From the NCBI GenBank assembly GCA_030761205.1, contig JAULJL010000029.1:875501-939500 (forward strand): a DNA stretch of 64,000 nt, given 5' to 3'. Source of the DNA: Fremontodendron californicum. Its lineage: Eukaryota; Streptophyta; Magnoliopsida; Malvales; Malvaceae. A program made the translations under genes and the position numbers. This document shows, piece by piece, positions 23,401 through 34,350 of this stretch. The notes beneath the pieces are model-generated. The model had not been told where the DNA came from. It worked only from the letters and a program-made list of their open reading frames with translations, and made no database searches. The stretch's first letter is position 1, and each line of letters begins with the position of its first letter.

Positions 23401-24500
23401 GATTAGAAAAATCATAACTTGAGTTTGGTAAGGAATATTGGAGTGATTCCAATTGGTTTATCTCAGCCAATAAGTCTACTTTATGAATAAAATAACTAAA
23501 TTAGACAATTAGAACAAAATCTTGATCAAATTTGATAAATCCCGAAACTATGCCAAAACAGGGGTTAAAACAGGACAACCAACTTCACCGAATTTTATCT
23601 TTTTAACCGCTTATCGATTTTGAGTGATTCAAAAACCAAAATTCTCGTATTGAAGTATAGTTTCTATAAAAAAATATCAAAAAAAATAAAAACCAACTGT
23701 GACAAACCCACAAAATCAGAACAGAAAGCATGCGCAATTCCCCTGTTTTGCTTTTTCTTCCTATTTTCTTGTTCATGCTTTCAAATCCTTTTAATTCTTA
23801 CCGAAGAAGAGTAAAACTCATATTTAATAGATAGAATTTCAGACCTTAACATGTTTATGGAGCTAAGATCTTAACATATTCATGTAGAATATCTAGAGAA
23901 AAGGAAGAATTAATCAAGAAACTAACCTTGAATGTGATTGTTGATGAGATTTTGGTGGAATTGTTTGAAGAAAATTTTGAGAGAATGAGAGGGGGATTTG
24001 GCCGGCTATCACTTGGATGAAGAAGAAACATTTCTAGAAAATTTCAAGAGATAAGGATAATTTAAAAGATATTTTTCAATTTTTGGTATAATTGCACATT
24101 GGTCCCTCAACTTTTTATAAATAACCATTAAGCCCCTAATTCTTTAATTTGTTTAATTTGATCATTTCTTTTATTTCCTTCACTTATAACTTCCTACCAA
24201 TTTCCAGGTTTGCCCTTAAAATTTTTGAGGTTTGACTTTGCACGATCGTACTTAACCTTGGTTGTTACAGAAAGTGAATAATTTTTTTTTGGGGTTTATA
24301 TAAACGGCACCAAACGATGCAGTTTCACTAGGAGCCAAGGTCCGCACGCAGACCCGGATCCGACCCAGGGTCCACGCGCCTGACCCGGATCTGGGCAAAA
24401 GGGAAGAAAAGAAAAGGAAAGGAAAGGAAAAAAAAAGAAAGAAAAGAAAAAAGAAAAGAAAAGGAAAGGAAAAGAAAAGAAAAGAAAATGAAGAAAGAAA
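20446..24500 (-). mobile_element. 5' LTR of the Ty3 element, interrupted by a nested solo LTR
   Basis: In the plus view the LTR begins TGTCATGTCC at 20446. 20760-21330 is GC-rich with many GGCCCA/AGGCC motifs. 21430-21882 reads on the minus strand as a CT-rich leader (CTCTCTCTCT), and beyond the nested insertion (24275-24400) there is a minus-strand TATA box (TTTATATAAAC, ~24292-24302) preceded by ACTGCATCGTTTGG. Removing the insertion brings TATA box and leader to a normal spacing. The upper boundary is not visible. Confidence 0.5.
21883..24269 (-). mobile_element. Solo LTR of a Ty3 element (2387 bp) with 5-bp TSD
   Basis: Starts TGTAACACCC and ends GGTTGTTACA. It is flanked by GAAAG at 21878-21882 and GAAAG at 24270-24274, a perfect 5-bp target-site duplication. 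There is no internal region, so it is a solo LTR left by LTR-LTR recombination. The terminus ...GGGTGTTACA on the minus strand, next to which such elements carry their primer site, suggests minus orientation. The interior includes a repeated GGTGGCTCCCACCACAAAGG block (about 22671-22760). Confidence 0.85.
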
Positions 24501-24559
24501 GAAAGAAAGAAAAAAAAAGGAAAATTTTAATATATTAATTCTCTCAAAAATTTCGTCCA

Positions 24560-24625
24560 AGCATCCCAATTCCGGTTTTACGCGCTTTTCAAAGGTAAAT
24601 TTTATTTTATGTTTATTCATGTTTC

Positions 24626-24656
<31 letters not shown>

Positions 24657-25908
24657 TATGTTATTTTTATTTATTATTTCATTATTTTATTTATTTATTT
24701 TATTATAATTATTACTGCTATTACCACTATGTACTAGTTTTGCTTTTTTATTTTATTTTAACTTTTTTTTCTCCATGCCTTATTATTATTATATTTTATT
24801 ATTATTATTATCATTATTATTATTATTATTATTATTACTATTATCACTATTATTGTTATTGTTGTTTTCAAATACATTATTAACCTATTTCTTTTTAAAA
24901 TAAAAGAAAAGAAGAAAAGAAAAGAAAGAAAGAAAGAGATAATAAATAAATAATAGAATATATTAAAATATATATTTTTGGATGTCGTAAATATTTGGTT
25001 AGAATTATTTTTTACTCTTTTCCACGTCTGCCGGGGAGAATATCATTAATTATTGATGACGGAATTCGAAGGACGTCACGGTAGTGATTCCTAAAATATC
25101 TTGAGGTGAGAGAATTTCATTAAATATCACCACCAGTGGTGGGAGTATTTAGCGATATGCTCAATATAAAAATTCGTTTTCATTTCAAAAATGAAAATAA
25201 TCAAAATAAAAAATGAATAAAGAATAAATATTTACGCGCTTGATATTTTGCCATGCTCGTGTTATATACTACGTTTCGTATGTTTAATCCCGTAATTATG
25301 TCTTTAATCACATGTCTTACATACTTAATTGTGTGCATCCCGTGTTTAAATATCCGCATCATACGTTTTAAATAAAAATGGATGTAGATTGCCGACGACG
25401 GAATTCGAAAGATGTCACAGTTGTTATTCCTAAGATATCTTGAGGTGAGAGGATCTCGTTAAATACCATCAAGAGTGTGGGGAATATTTAATGAGTGTTC
25501 TCGATAATAGATTTACGTTCACTTCCATTTTCAAAAAAATAATGACCATTCTTGGAAAAAATAAACATGTTTTAAAAAGAAATAAAAAGAGAAATAATTT
25601 TAAATACCGCTATTGAGTTCATTAAATCGAGGCTTAGGATAACACATGATTAAATGGTACCATTTTCTAAACGGGCATTGTGGGGTGCTAATTCTTCCCC
25701 GCACGTAACCGACTCCCGTACCCGATTTTATTTTCTCTCTGGTTTAAAACGCAGACTTCGAAATTGGTTTTAAGAAATGTTTTAATTAATTTAAAATATT
25801 TTACTAAAACCGGTTTTAATAGGTGACCAATCACACCTAAACAAAAAAATATTGATCGCGACTCCATTTTGTTTTTTTAAAAAAATCGTCTAGCAGTCGA
25901 AAAAACTG
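24560..25908 (+). mobile_element. Fragment of an Ogre/Tat-like LTR
   Basis: The end region shares order and wording with the solo LTR at 40979-45879: GAGGCTTxGGATAACACA, CGCACGTAACCGA, and AGGTGACCAATCACACCT followed by a ...GCGACTCCAT motif. It contains a diverged direct repeat (about 25040-25180 and 25388-25560, both with GACGGAATTCGAA and TATCTTGAGGTGAGAG). Upstream, (TTTA)n and (TAT)n simple repeats occupy 24620-24860. Purine-rich (GAAAA)n sequence precedes it (24395-24525). Left boundary uncertain. Confidence 0.5.
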
Positions 25909-28160
25909 TTATGACATTGGAAACACCCTAAAAGTCCTAGAAACATGCACTAAAATCTGAAATATCACTCCCCAAAATTCTTGCGTACATGGCCAAATTC
26001 AGAACATGTAAAATGTTAAAGAAGATAATGAGTACAACTACTCAGCAAGCAGTCGACATTCCCTCAGATGGGTTAAGAAAGTTCAAAACATTTAGGCCAA
26101 AATAACTAATTGAATTTAATAATGCAAAAATTCTAGGTAATCTTATATTGTAAGTAACATACTTCAAAATCATATATTATAATAGAACTAAACAAAAATA
26201 TAAATTTTAAGTTTCCAAAATCTATCTCCCTTTACAAGTTATGGCCACCCTTAACCCTAGTGACAAAGGTCAGAAGTTATAACAAAGACTACAATTAACC
26301 CCAGTGGCATGGGTCAAAATATATCGAAAGCAACCAATGGTTACCACAATTCTAAACCGGTGGCACGGTTGAAATCTATTTCTATAACAAAGTACATCTC
26401 GGCATGGCCAACGTTTCACCCCCGTTGACAGGGTCAGAACATAGCGTATCAGGAGAGCATTCAAAACACACAAAAATTCAAATTACCCATAATATACCAT
26501 AATTATATTTTCTTTATAAGAAACAAAACACACTTTATACAAAAATAGATTTCATAAGCATACTTCTTCCACATAAATCATGTAGTAAAATTAAGTAATG
26601 AAGGTATACATATAATTAGCACACTTTATTTTCATAATCGATTCAAAGAACTATAACTTTCATGCTTAACCCGATTTAATAAAACAGGGGATAAAACATT
26701 ATATATATTATGTACAAAATTTAAGCATGTCGAGGCTGATTTTTAGGGTGTCAAAACACCGAATGGATATCAAGTCACTTACCTGATTTGCTAAACCGAC
26801 ACTTAAGCTGCAAATCACACAAATCTCTTAGTAGCCTAAAAATTTAAGAAAATATTCAAAAATCAGAAAAAATAAGTTTAACAAGTACGACTTCCCGTTG
26901 GTCATCCTAAGACATTTAGATTGTGTGGCGACCTTCCAAACAAACCGAAAGTATTTTGTAATGTAAACCTTTATTAAAACATTTTTTTCTTAATAATAAA
27001 AATATTTGAAACTAAGAAAAATATAAACTTACAAGTTAAAACATAAAATCAATATGAAAAATATAATTACAACATTAAATGAATTTCCTATTTATAAGCG
27101 TGTACATAATCAAATGAGGTTTTCACAATAACAAGCAAAATAAAGATATTTTCATAAAAATATATTTATATATGTAAAAATTAACTAAAATTAATATAAT
27201 TTTTAACTAAATATATTTAATTTTTGCCGAAAATAATTTTTAAAATAATAAAAATGAAAATTTTCAAATTCTAAAATTTTCATTCTTCATGATCATTTGG
27301 CTTAATTTATGCCATTAAAACTCCCAATCCGTGAGATTTCTAGTAATGTTTAAAAAACTAATTCAAATATGGAATGTAATAGTATATCATATAAATTTAT
27401 TTCAATAAAAATGATTATATGAAGCCTAAGTTTCGGGGATCAAAACTTTGAAAACAATCACAAACTGCCCATTTTTTTTGGGTTTCCAATTTCATGGAGC
27501 ACACTTTGGGACTTCGATTTTATTAACACAAAACTCATCTTATCAAGATATGTATAGCAATGGAAAGATCACATTTCATACTATAAAAAGCATCCAAGAT
27601 TCAACAAAAATGACCACCGAAAAATGGAGTTCCGATGACCCAAAGTTGGCTCGTCAAAACTGTCAGAAACCCAAAACCAACAAACTTCAAAAATTATTTT
27701 CGCCTAAATTACTCAACCAAATGAAGTTCCACACATTCCATTAGAAATATCTTGAAGAGACCTTTCTATAGGTACCCATAATGTCGCCGGAAAGTCACCG
27801 AAAAGTCGCCAAAATTTTTAGGAAGTTAAAATGGTTCAAAATAAAATTTTGGGTTTTGTGCAAAATGATTCAAAATAAAAATTTAAAGGAATCTAAGTAA
27901 AATCTCACCTTAATCAGTGTTTTTCAGAATAGATTTTCCCTTCCTTTACCTATCTTCCTCTTCTCTAAGGTTAAATTCTCCCAAATTCCCTAACTCTTTG
28001 TCTGACAACACAGAAGGTAAAAAGTTAAGCCTAACCCTTTAATTGTTATTAGGTTAAAGTAAGAATCACTAATAACCCTTTAGTGGGCCTAAAATAAAAT
28101 TATAACAAATGGGCTGGATGCATGTAAAAAAAAGCCAAGTAAAAATTTTGTAGGCGTTTC
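25909..28160 (-). mobile_element. Probable LTR or LTR fragment of another Ty3 element
   Basis: Begins TGTTATGACATTGGAAACACC in plus view. It has spaced CAGTGGCATGGGTC/GGTGGCACGGTTG blocks (26250-26430) similar in style to the solo LTR at 21883, and minus-strand leader-like sequence near 27900-28010. I cannot find matching ends or a duplication, and no coding sequence is present. It could be decayed LTR or unrelated intergenic DNA. Confidence 0.35.
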
Positions 28161-28329
28161 ACTTTTTGCTTCAAAACTTATCATAACTCCGACTTTAAGC
28201 ACATGAAAGATTATTACAAAATTATAATCCTAAAAAATCAATGGAGCATTTTTAATCTAGTTTATTTATACTTTACGATGTTATAAATATTAAATTATAA
28301 TTTAAATTGTATTAAAAGATATTAAAACT

Positions 28330-28582
28330 AAAATGAACCTACTTGAAAAGAACAAAATATTCTATTATCGAGCTTTTATCGAGTTTGTTCACAAATAACT
28401 TATCGAGCTTATTCATAAACATAAACAAGCCAAGCTTACTAATGTTTCAACTCTGTTCGTTTATTAAACAAGCCTTAAAATCTTGTTCAAGTTCGTTTGT
28501 TTAACTTAATAAACGAATATAAACGAGTTATATCGAGCTTGGTCACGAACAGTTCAACGAACATTTGGTTCATTTACACTCC
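28330..28582. mobile_element. Degenerate MITE-like repeat with GTTCGTTTATTAAAC motifs
   Basis: The left end reads AAAATGAACC and the right end GGTTCATTTACACTCC, a weak inverted pair. The interior repeats TCGAGCTT and GTTCGTTTATTAAACAAGCC. This wording is common in plant genomes as an AGCTGTAAATGAACC-ended MITE. No clear target-site duplication remains. Confidence 0.45.
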
Positions 28583-29660
28583 TAACGGGAACACAATTTA
28601 AATTTATACAACACAAATAACACATATAATAGTAATTAAAAATTAAAAAGAAAATTATAGATTAAATTTTGGGTATATGAAAAATCTTAATCTTAAATTT
28701 TAAATTTTAATCTAATATTTATTTATTTATTTAGACATATGTGATTAATACTACTAACTTTTATATAATAAAATTTAAAAAATTAAAAAAAAAATCAAAA
28801 CTTAATTAATATGAGATTCAAAATATAATAATACTTATATTACTATTAATTGTTAGCTTTTCTTCCATGCATAAGCCAAAGCTTAATTAGTTTATTCACA
28901 ATTCATACTCTAATTCACAAATTCCTTTTTAAGTAATTACTTTTTAATCACAATTTAATTAATTAATAAGGTCATGATGTATTATATTCTTATAATGATA
29001 TTTATACTAATTAAATTAGCTTTTTTTAGTTATAAAGATATTAGATATTATATGAGGAGAGATTAAGTTTGCTTTACTTTCTCTTTCCCTTAACAATCAT
29101 ACTATTGCTACTAACTAAAATGTGTATGAATTATATTAAATTAAATGCTTAAAAATATCATGTATGTTTAGAATTTATAAATATTTAACATATATTAACT
29201 AATTTAATTTCATAATTATTTTATCATTATACTTTTATGTTGTCCAATGAAATTAAAGAAAAAAAGATGAAAGAGGATTTTATGTATAATTTCTTAAAGC
29301 TAGTAAAATTTTGATTCTTAAGATTTACACTTAAAAACATATATATATATGTCATATTAGGAAAAATGTTTATATTTTAATATTAATTTTGATTAATATA
29401 AGTACATTATTATGTTACAAGGTCATTTTCTAAAAATAAAAAAATCTAGTCGTTAGGGTGATTTAACTAATTAGGTTGATTAAGTTATCAAATATTATTT
29501 TATAAAAGTATCATGCATCTTTAGAATTTAAAAGTATTTAACATAATTAATTAATTTAAATTTATTATTATATTTTATTTTGGAAAAGTATTTTTTTTAA
29601 TTATTATTATATTTCATTACACATATAATTTAGTTTTAGTAGTTTGATATTTCAAAATTC
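28583..29660. other. AT-rich intergenic, nothing recognised
   Basis: About 1.1 kb of AT-rich DNA with (AT)n and AATTA runs, no gene and no clear repeat boundary. Confidence 0.4.
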
Positions 29661-29666
29661 AAAATT

Positions 29667-29720
29667 TGGCTCACTTGGTAAAGTTCTTAGTAGTTAACCT
29701 TGCAAGCCAAGGTTCAACTT
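29667..29720 (+). mobile_element. Possible tRNA-derived SINE head
   Basis: TGGCTCACTTGG (29667-29678) resembles a pol III A box (TGGCTCAGTTGG) and GGTTCAACTT (29711-29720) a B box (GGTTCAANTCC), with 44 bp between starts. No tRNA cloverleaf is complete, so this is not a functional tRNA gene. The 3' part of any SINE is replaced by the MITE-like sequence that follows. Confidence 0.35.
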
Positions 29721-29734
29721 TTTTCATGAGCATA

Positions 29735-30077
29735 AATTTTTGCATTTTACAAATAAACAGATAATGGATTCGGATATCCGAATTCATTATCCGCATAAGT
29801 AAAGCGGATTCGGATAGCGGATTCGGATATCCTAATTCGTTATTCGTATAAGTAATGTGGATTTAGATAACGGATATCTGAACCCTTTATTTGTATAAGT
29901 AATGTGGATTCGAATAACGGATATCCAATAGTTCATATCCGTAGCTGCTCCGAACTCGTTGTGGATAGTAATTTTAATATTCGAATCCGAATATTATCCG
30001 AATCTACTATATCTGAATCCACAAAAAACGGAGCAGATAGTTACAGATATCTGAATCCGCACTATCCATTGTCATCC
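29735..30077. mobile_element. Truncated relative of the hAT MITE at 4585
   Basis: Starts with TTTTACAAATAA followed by GCGGATTCGGATATCC-type repeats, in the same order as 4815-5035 of the intact MITE, and ends TATCCATTGTCATCCG, a decayed version of the terminal repeat. The left half is missing. Confidence 0.6.
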
Positions 30078-30208
30078 GTTTAACTCAAAAATTAAGGGAG
30101 GTTTTTATAGCGGAGCTAAGGGAAATGAATGGCTAAAATGGAAAGCAACAAACGGACCAAATTTAAAATAATGGTTGGACTTTATCATCTTGAAGTGACA
30201 ATTTCTTA

Positions 30209-30676
30209 AGGTTGCGTTTGGAAACTTGAATTTCAAACAATGAATTTGGATTTCAAAAATAGTGTAATTGTGTAGTAAAACACATGTAAATGTAACATTC
30301 ATAATTATTTTTCAAATTCATGGATTTGTTGAATGCCTATGTAGTGGTGAATTTGAAATACTTTTAGGTTGCGTTTGGGAACTTAGATTTCAAACAATGG
30401 ATTTGAATTTTTAAAATAGTGTAATTGTGTAGTAAAACACATGTAAATGTAACATTCATGATTATTTTTTAAATTCATGAAATTTTTGGATGCCTATGTA
30501 ATGGTGAATTTGAAATACCTATAGGTATTTGTGAATTTGAAATTCATATTTTTATATCTTTAAAATATACAATCATGTTGAATTTTATATGTATGCATTT
30601 TATTATCACAATTTATATAGTAAATGAAATCCAAATCCAAATTCTCAAATTCATATTCCTAAACATAGCATAAAGG
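30209..30676. mobile_element. MITE-like element containing a 157-bp tandem duplication
   Basis: AGGTTGCGTTTGG starts at 30209 and again at 30366. The two ~157-bp units are closely similar (TAGTGTAATTGTGTAGTAAA in both). The right end TATTCCTAAACATAGC (about 30650-30672) is a degenerate inverted copy of GTTGCGTTTGGGAA. No confident target-site duplication. Non-coding. Confidence 0.6.
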
Positions 30677-31820
30677 AAATAATCAAACTGAAGTCTAAGT
30701 GCATCTTTATCCCTCCAATCTAGACTCCAATCAATCGGCAATAAGATAAACCAATCGACACTCCGATCCAAAGATTCATCCAAGAATTAAAAACATGTGT
30801 AGGTGCATCCTTATCTCAAAAACCCATCAACTGATCGACATTGCCTAATGCTGGTCAAGGACAACCAAGTCGATCGGCAGTAAGGTGAGCCGATCAATTT
30901 CGTTGATTTTATTTGGATAATTAATTATTTTATTAATCAACTTGGGTGCACAATTTGATGCTTACAATTTGTCCCTTTTGATTGAGCTTAAAGTAAGCAA
31001 TGATCAAAGTCTATGAAACAAAAATTTAAGCCAAACAAGAAAAGGTTGAAAGTCAAGTCGCACTTATGTTTTAGGGTGCTTACATATTTCGAAGAAGGAA
31101 AATAGGAAATTATATTTTTGTGGTTGTCAAAAAAAAATCTCGTCTTGGATTTGTTAAGACTGGAGGACATCGCATTGGGTTTGCCAATAAAAAAATTAAG
31201 ATGTAATGATTATGGGGATTGCCAAGAAAATTCGTTCCTTGGGATTGCCAAGGAAAAAATCAATGAGTGACTCTTGGCTTAGTCGGTGAAGAGTGATATT
31301 TTTCTGGGATTGTCAGAAAATTCAGTTTCAAGATTGCCTAGACAGAAGGAAATTACCTTGGATTCGTCAAAGGGAAAAAGTAACATGTAATGTTTCTTGG
31401 GATTGCCAAGAAAATTCGTTCATTGGGTTGCCAAGGAAAAATCAATGAATGAATCCCAAGTTAGCCGATGAAGAATGATGACTTTTCTGGGATTGCTAAG
31501 ATTGTTTTGAAATTTTGATTTTGAAATTTTTTAGAAAATCATCCATCTACCAATTGACATAAGGTTCAACGATCAACGAAATCAACACAAGCAAGATTTC
31601 AGGGGTTGACTTCCCATCGACGGTCACGATTGCCGATCGATAATCATGTGACTTGCATGAGTTTATTAAAACCAAAAAATCAAAATCAAGATCTCAAAAC
31701 AATTCAAAAAATTCTTTTTCTCTCCCTTTCGTCTCTTTCTCTAGTTCGAGTTTTCTCCAAAAATCATTTGTTTTCATCAAAATTTCACCAAACTCAAACA
31801 AGCCCAAGGATTTAACTTAA
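30677..31820 (+). other. Non-coding region upstream of PMD pseudogene, with repeated GGGATTGCCAAG motifs
   Basis: Contains at least six near-copies of GGGATTGCCAAG(A/G)AA and a diverged tandem repeat with a period of about 184 bp (GCCAAGAAAATTCGTTC at 31221 and 31405). ATCGGCAATAAG/CCGATCGA motifs occur in the first part. It leads directly to the PMD pseudogene start and may be its promoter region. Related wording on the minus strand appears at 55480-55680. Confidence 0.4.
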
Positions 31821-31821
31821 A

Positions 31822-32285
31822 AATGTCTTCCAGCGGGGAGTTGCAGCAAACCCATTAGAGCATGGAGGCCAAAAATACGGGTATGGAATCCTTCCAAGGT
31901 ATACCAACCTATGCTTCGATTCTTATGCACATGGAGCAGAACCTCTCTCATGAGACACTCATCGGGATTGTATGTTTTCACATTTTGCTTCATATTTCCT
32001 GTTTCGAAATTTTGTCGCTTCTTTCAAAATTTGAAAAATAAATCGCATGTTTAAAAGTGATAGAAATTCTGATTATGGGGCTTGATTGTTGCACAAAATA
32101 GGTTCCCAAGATTTTTAAGACCGTGGGCAATGCTTCAAAAGTCCAAGATTGGTTCTTGACCCTTCCCAACGACATTAAAACCATGATAGCAAACACTGGC
32201 TTTAGGTCCTTTTTAGAGAACCTAGTAGGAATGAGGAAAGATAAAGAGTCATTATCCATGCTATCGCCCGGAAATGGTTGGACCG
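31822..32285 (+). pseudogene. Plant mobile domain pseudogene, 5' fragment
   Basis: Starts at an ATG near 31824 (MSSSGELQQ) and has an early TAG. A probable intron lies about 31970-32101 (GTATGT... to ATAG). The second part reads VQDWFLTLPNDIKTMIANTGF, then after a +1 frameshift IHAIARKWLDR, the segment that in PMD proteins precedes a T-x-T-F motif. The frame is cut exactly there by the Copia LTR starting at 32286. PMD assignment is by these short motifs and is moderate; it is a different PMD subtype from the gene at 392. Confidence 0.6.
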
Positions 32286-33947
32286 TGATAAGTGATAGGA
32301 TAATAATATTTTTGAAATCCAATCTTTATGATTTGATTTATTTAATTTGAACTGATTTTGTAGATATTTTGTAATTGTTTTATCCTATGTAAGTTTATAT
32401 ATATATATATATATATATATACTTGTAATCAGCTAGATAAAAATATACAAGTTATTCAAGCTCTTTCATGTTATCAGAGCTTTTTAGCTTAACAACAAAC
32501 TCTTTCAAGTACAATTGGCATCATCTTTTTCCTCTAGCGGTGTTGCTGTAACCGCAACATTGCTTTAGCTTAGTATTCCTCGACTCTTCCTAATCCAACG
32601 CAGGCTTTTTCTCTTAAACTCACTGCTGGAAATTATTTGTTATGGCAAGCGCAACTCACTCTGATTCTTCGTGCTCATGGCTTTTATTATCATATTGAAG
32701 ATCTCAATGCTTTCTTACATAGAGACTTGGAGGAGACCGTAGTCTTATTTTACCAACATAAACAAACGCAACATTGCTCTTTCTCTATTTTATTTTACCA
32801 AGAATGGGAGGTTGGTTTATTGCCTTGTTTATGTTGATGATATCTTACTTATTGGTAATGATAAGTCATTTATCACCTCTGTTATAAGGGGTTACAACAC
32901 CGATTGCTTTGAAAGAACTTGGCTCGATTTCTTATTTTCTAGGTGTTGAGGCCACATGGCGTGAGGATGGCTTGATTCTGACACAACAAAAATACATACG
33001 TGACCTTTTACATAAAGTCAATATACAGGAGGCGAAAAGTATATCATGTCCTGCATGTCCCTCTACTGCTTTACGTCTTGGTGATGGTCCATTATTTGAT
33101 GATGCAAGCTTTTATCGATCTATTGTGGGTAGTTTGCAATACCTTCAACTCACTAGGCCGGATATTGCTTTTTTCGTTAATAAAGTCTCACAATTCATGC
33201 ATCAACCTACTAATGTTCATTGGAGTGTCGTCAAGCGTATTTTACGCTATCTCAATGCGACCTCCAACTTTGGTATTTTTCTCCAACCATCCCCGCATTT
33301 TCACATCTTTGCTTACATTGATGCTGATTGGAGAGGTTGTCTTGATGATCGAAAGTCAACTTCTGGTTTTGCTATTTATATGGGTAACAATCTTGTCTTT
33401 TGGAGCTCACGTAAACAATGAATAGTAGCTCGTTCATCAACGGAGGCAGAGTATCGCTCATTGGCCACAGCTACTTCTGAATTAATTTGGCTTCAATCTT
33501 TGCTCAAGGAAATTGGTATTCCAATAGAGAAATCTCTTACTCTATGGTGTGACAATATCAGTGCCATTTACCTCACTGCAAATAAAGAATCAACGGAGAT
33601 TGATTTTCATTTTGTGCGGGATAAATTTGCAAAGAAAGAATTGATTGTCTCTTATATTTCAACTAAGGATCAAATTTCAAATGTTTTCACCAAACCACTT
33701 AGCAAGCAACGGTTCCAAAAATTTTCGATCTAAGTTGACAGTTTGTCCCAAATTTGTTCAACTTGCACGAGGATGATAAGTGATAGGATAATAATATATT
33801 TAAAATCAAATCTTTATGATTTGATTTTCTTTAATTTGAACTGATTTTGTAGATATTTATAATGACTTTATCCTATGTAAGTGTGTATATATATATATTT
33901 GTATTCAGCTAGATAAAAATGTACAACATATTATTCAAGCTCTTTCA
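32286..33947 (+). mobile_element. Internally deleted Ty1/copia element (Ale/Retrofit-like), 1.66 kb
   Basis: LTRs 32286-32468 (183 bp) and 33774-33947 (174 bp) both begin TGATAAGTGATAGGATAATA and end TTCAAGCTCTTTCA, with a (TA)n/TATATA box inside each. A primer site TGTTATCAGAGC (32469) follows the first LTR. Between them only the start of gag and the end of pol remain. The five bases outside the LTRs (GACCG left, TACTG right) do not match, so the copy has lost its duplication or arose by recombination. Confidence 0.85.
32602..33733 (+). pseudogene. Copia gag-pol remnant: gag N-terminus fused to reverse transcriptase and RNase H
   Basis: The frame reads LTAGNYLLWQAQL, a gag N-terminus, and then jumps within the codons after HIED into LNAFLHRDLEE, the mid reverse transcriptase. 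Protease and integrase are absent. Further along are the YVDDI catalytic box (out of frame, 32835), ELGSISYFLG, RPDIAFFVNKVSQFMH, DADWRGC of RNase H, a TGA at 33419, SSTEAEYRSLA and the terminal TKPLSKQRF. Frameshifts and the stop make it non-coding. Confidence 0.9.
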
Positions 33948-34067
33948 TACTGCTACTAAAGATTCCCTTATAGATATTGACTACATATTTTCTTCAACAG
34001 TGAACAATAACAAGTTTACCTCTAGATTTTTGGAGATGGATTGGTTTTTGTGATTGTAGAGATTATT

Positions 34068-34350
34068 GTTGAGGCATAGAAAAGTGTTTGTGAAGAGGCT
34101 TTGGGTGTCTTGGATGCTATTTGCAATACTGAAAAGCGGAAGGAAGAGGCCTACAAGAATGCTTTGATTATGCCTCTTTTAGTGAAGAAGATTTGAGGGT
34201 CTCAGATTCGGCAACAACTTTCTTTATCGATTTTCTAGAAGCTCTGTAAGAATGAGAGAATGAAGGATAAGGAAGGTGTTATAATTGAGGCAATTCAAGT
34301 GGGGGATTTTTAGAAGCTGTTGGTAACTCTCTTACATGGACTCTTTAATA
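34068..34350 (+). pseudogene. PUB22/PUB23-like U-box E3 ligase, C-terminal ARM fragment
   Basis: One frame reads EEALGVLDAICNTEKRKEEA, then NALIMPLLVKKI, LSIF.KLCKNE and EGVIIEAIQVG.F.KLL, matching the ARM-repeat tail of the plant PUB22/23/24 ubiquitin ligases. Four in-frame stops occur: TAG at 34077, TGA after VKKI, TAG before KLC (Trp in the family), and TAG before KLL (Gln in the family). The three downstream stops are explained by single C-to-T or G-to-A changes. The U-box half is not present upstream. I know of no other reason for this homology than a captured or decayed gene copy. Confidence 0.75.

Noticed and set aside
24252..24620. 122-aa minus-strand frame rich in Phe, Leu and Ser
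   Set aside because: It comes from the purine-rich (GAAAA)n tract within LTR sequence and has no family features.
29667..29720. Functional tRNA gene
   Set aside because: Only A- and B-box-like motifs are present. No acceptor or anticodon stem pairing could be made, so it is at best a SINE head.
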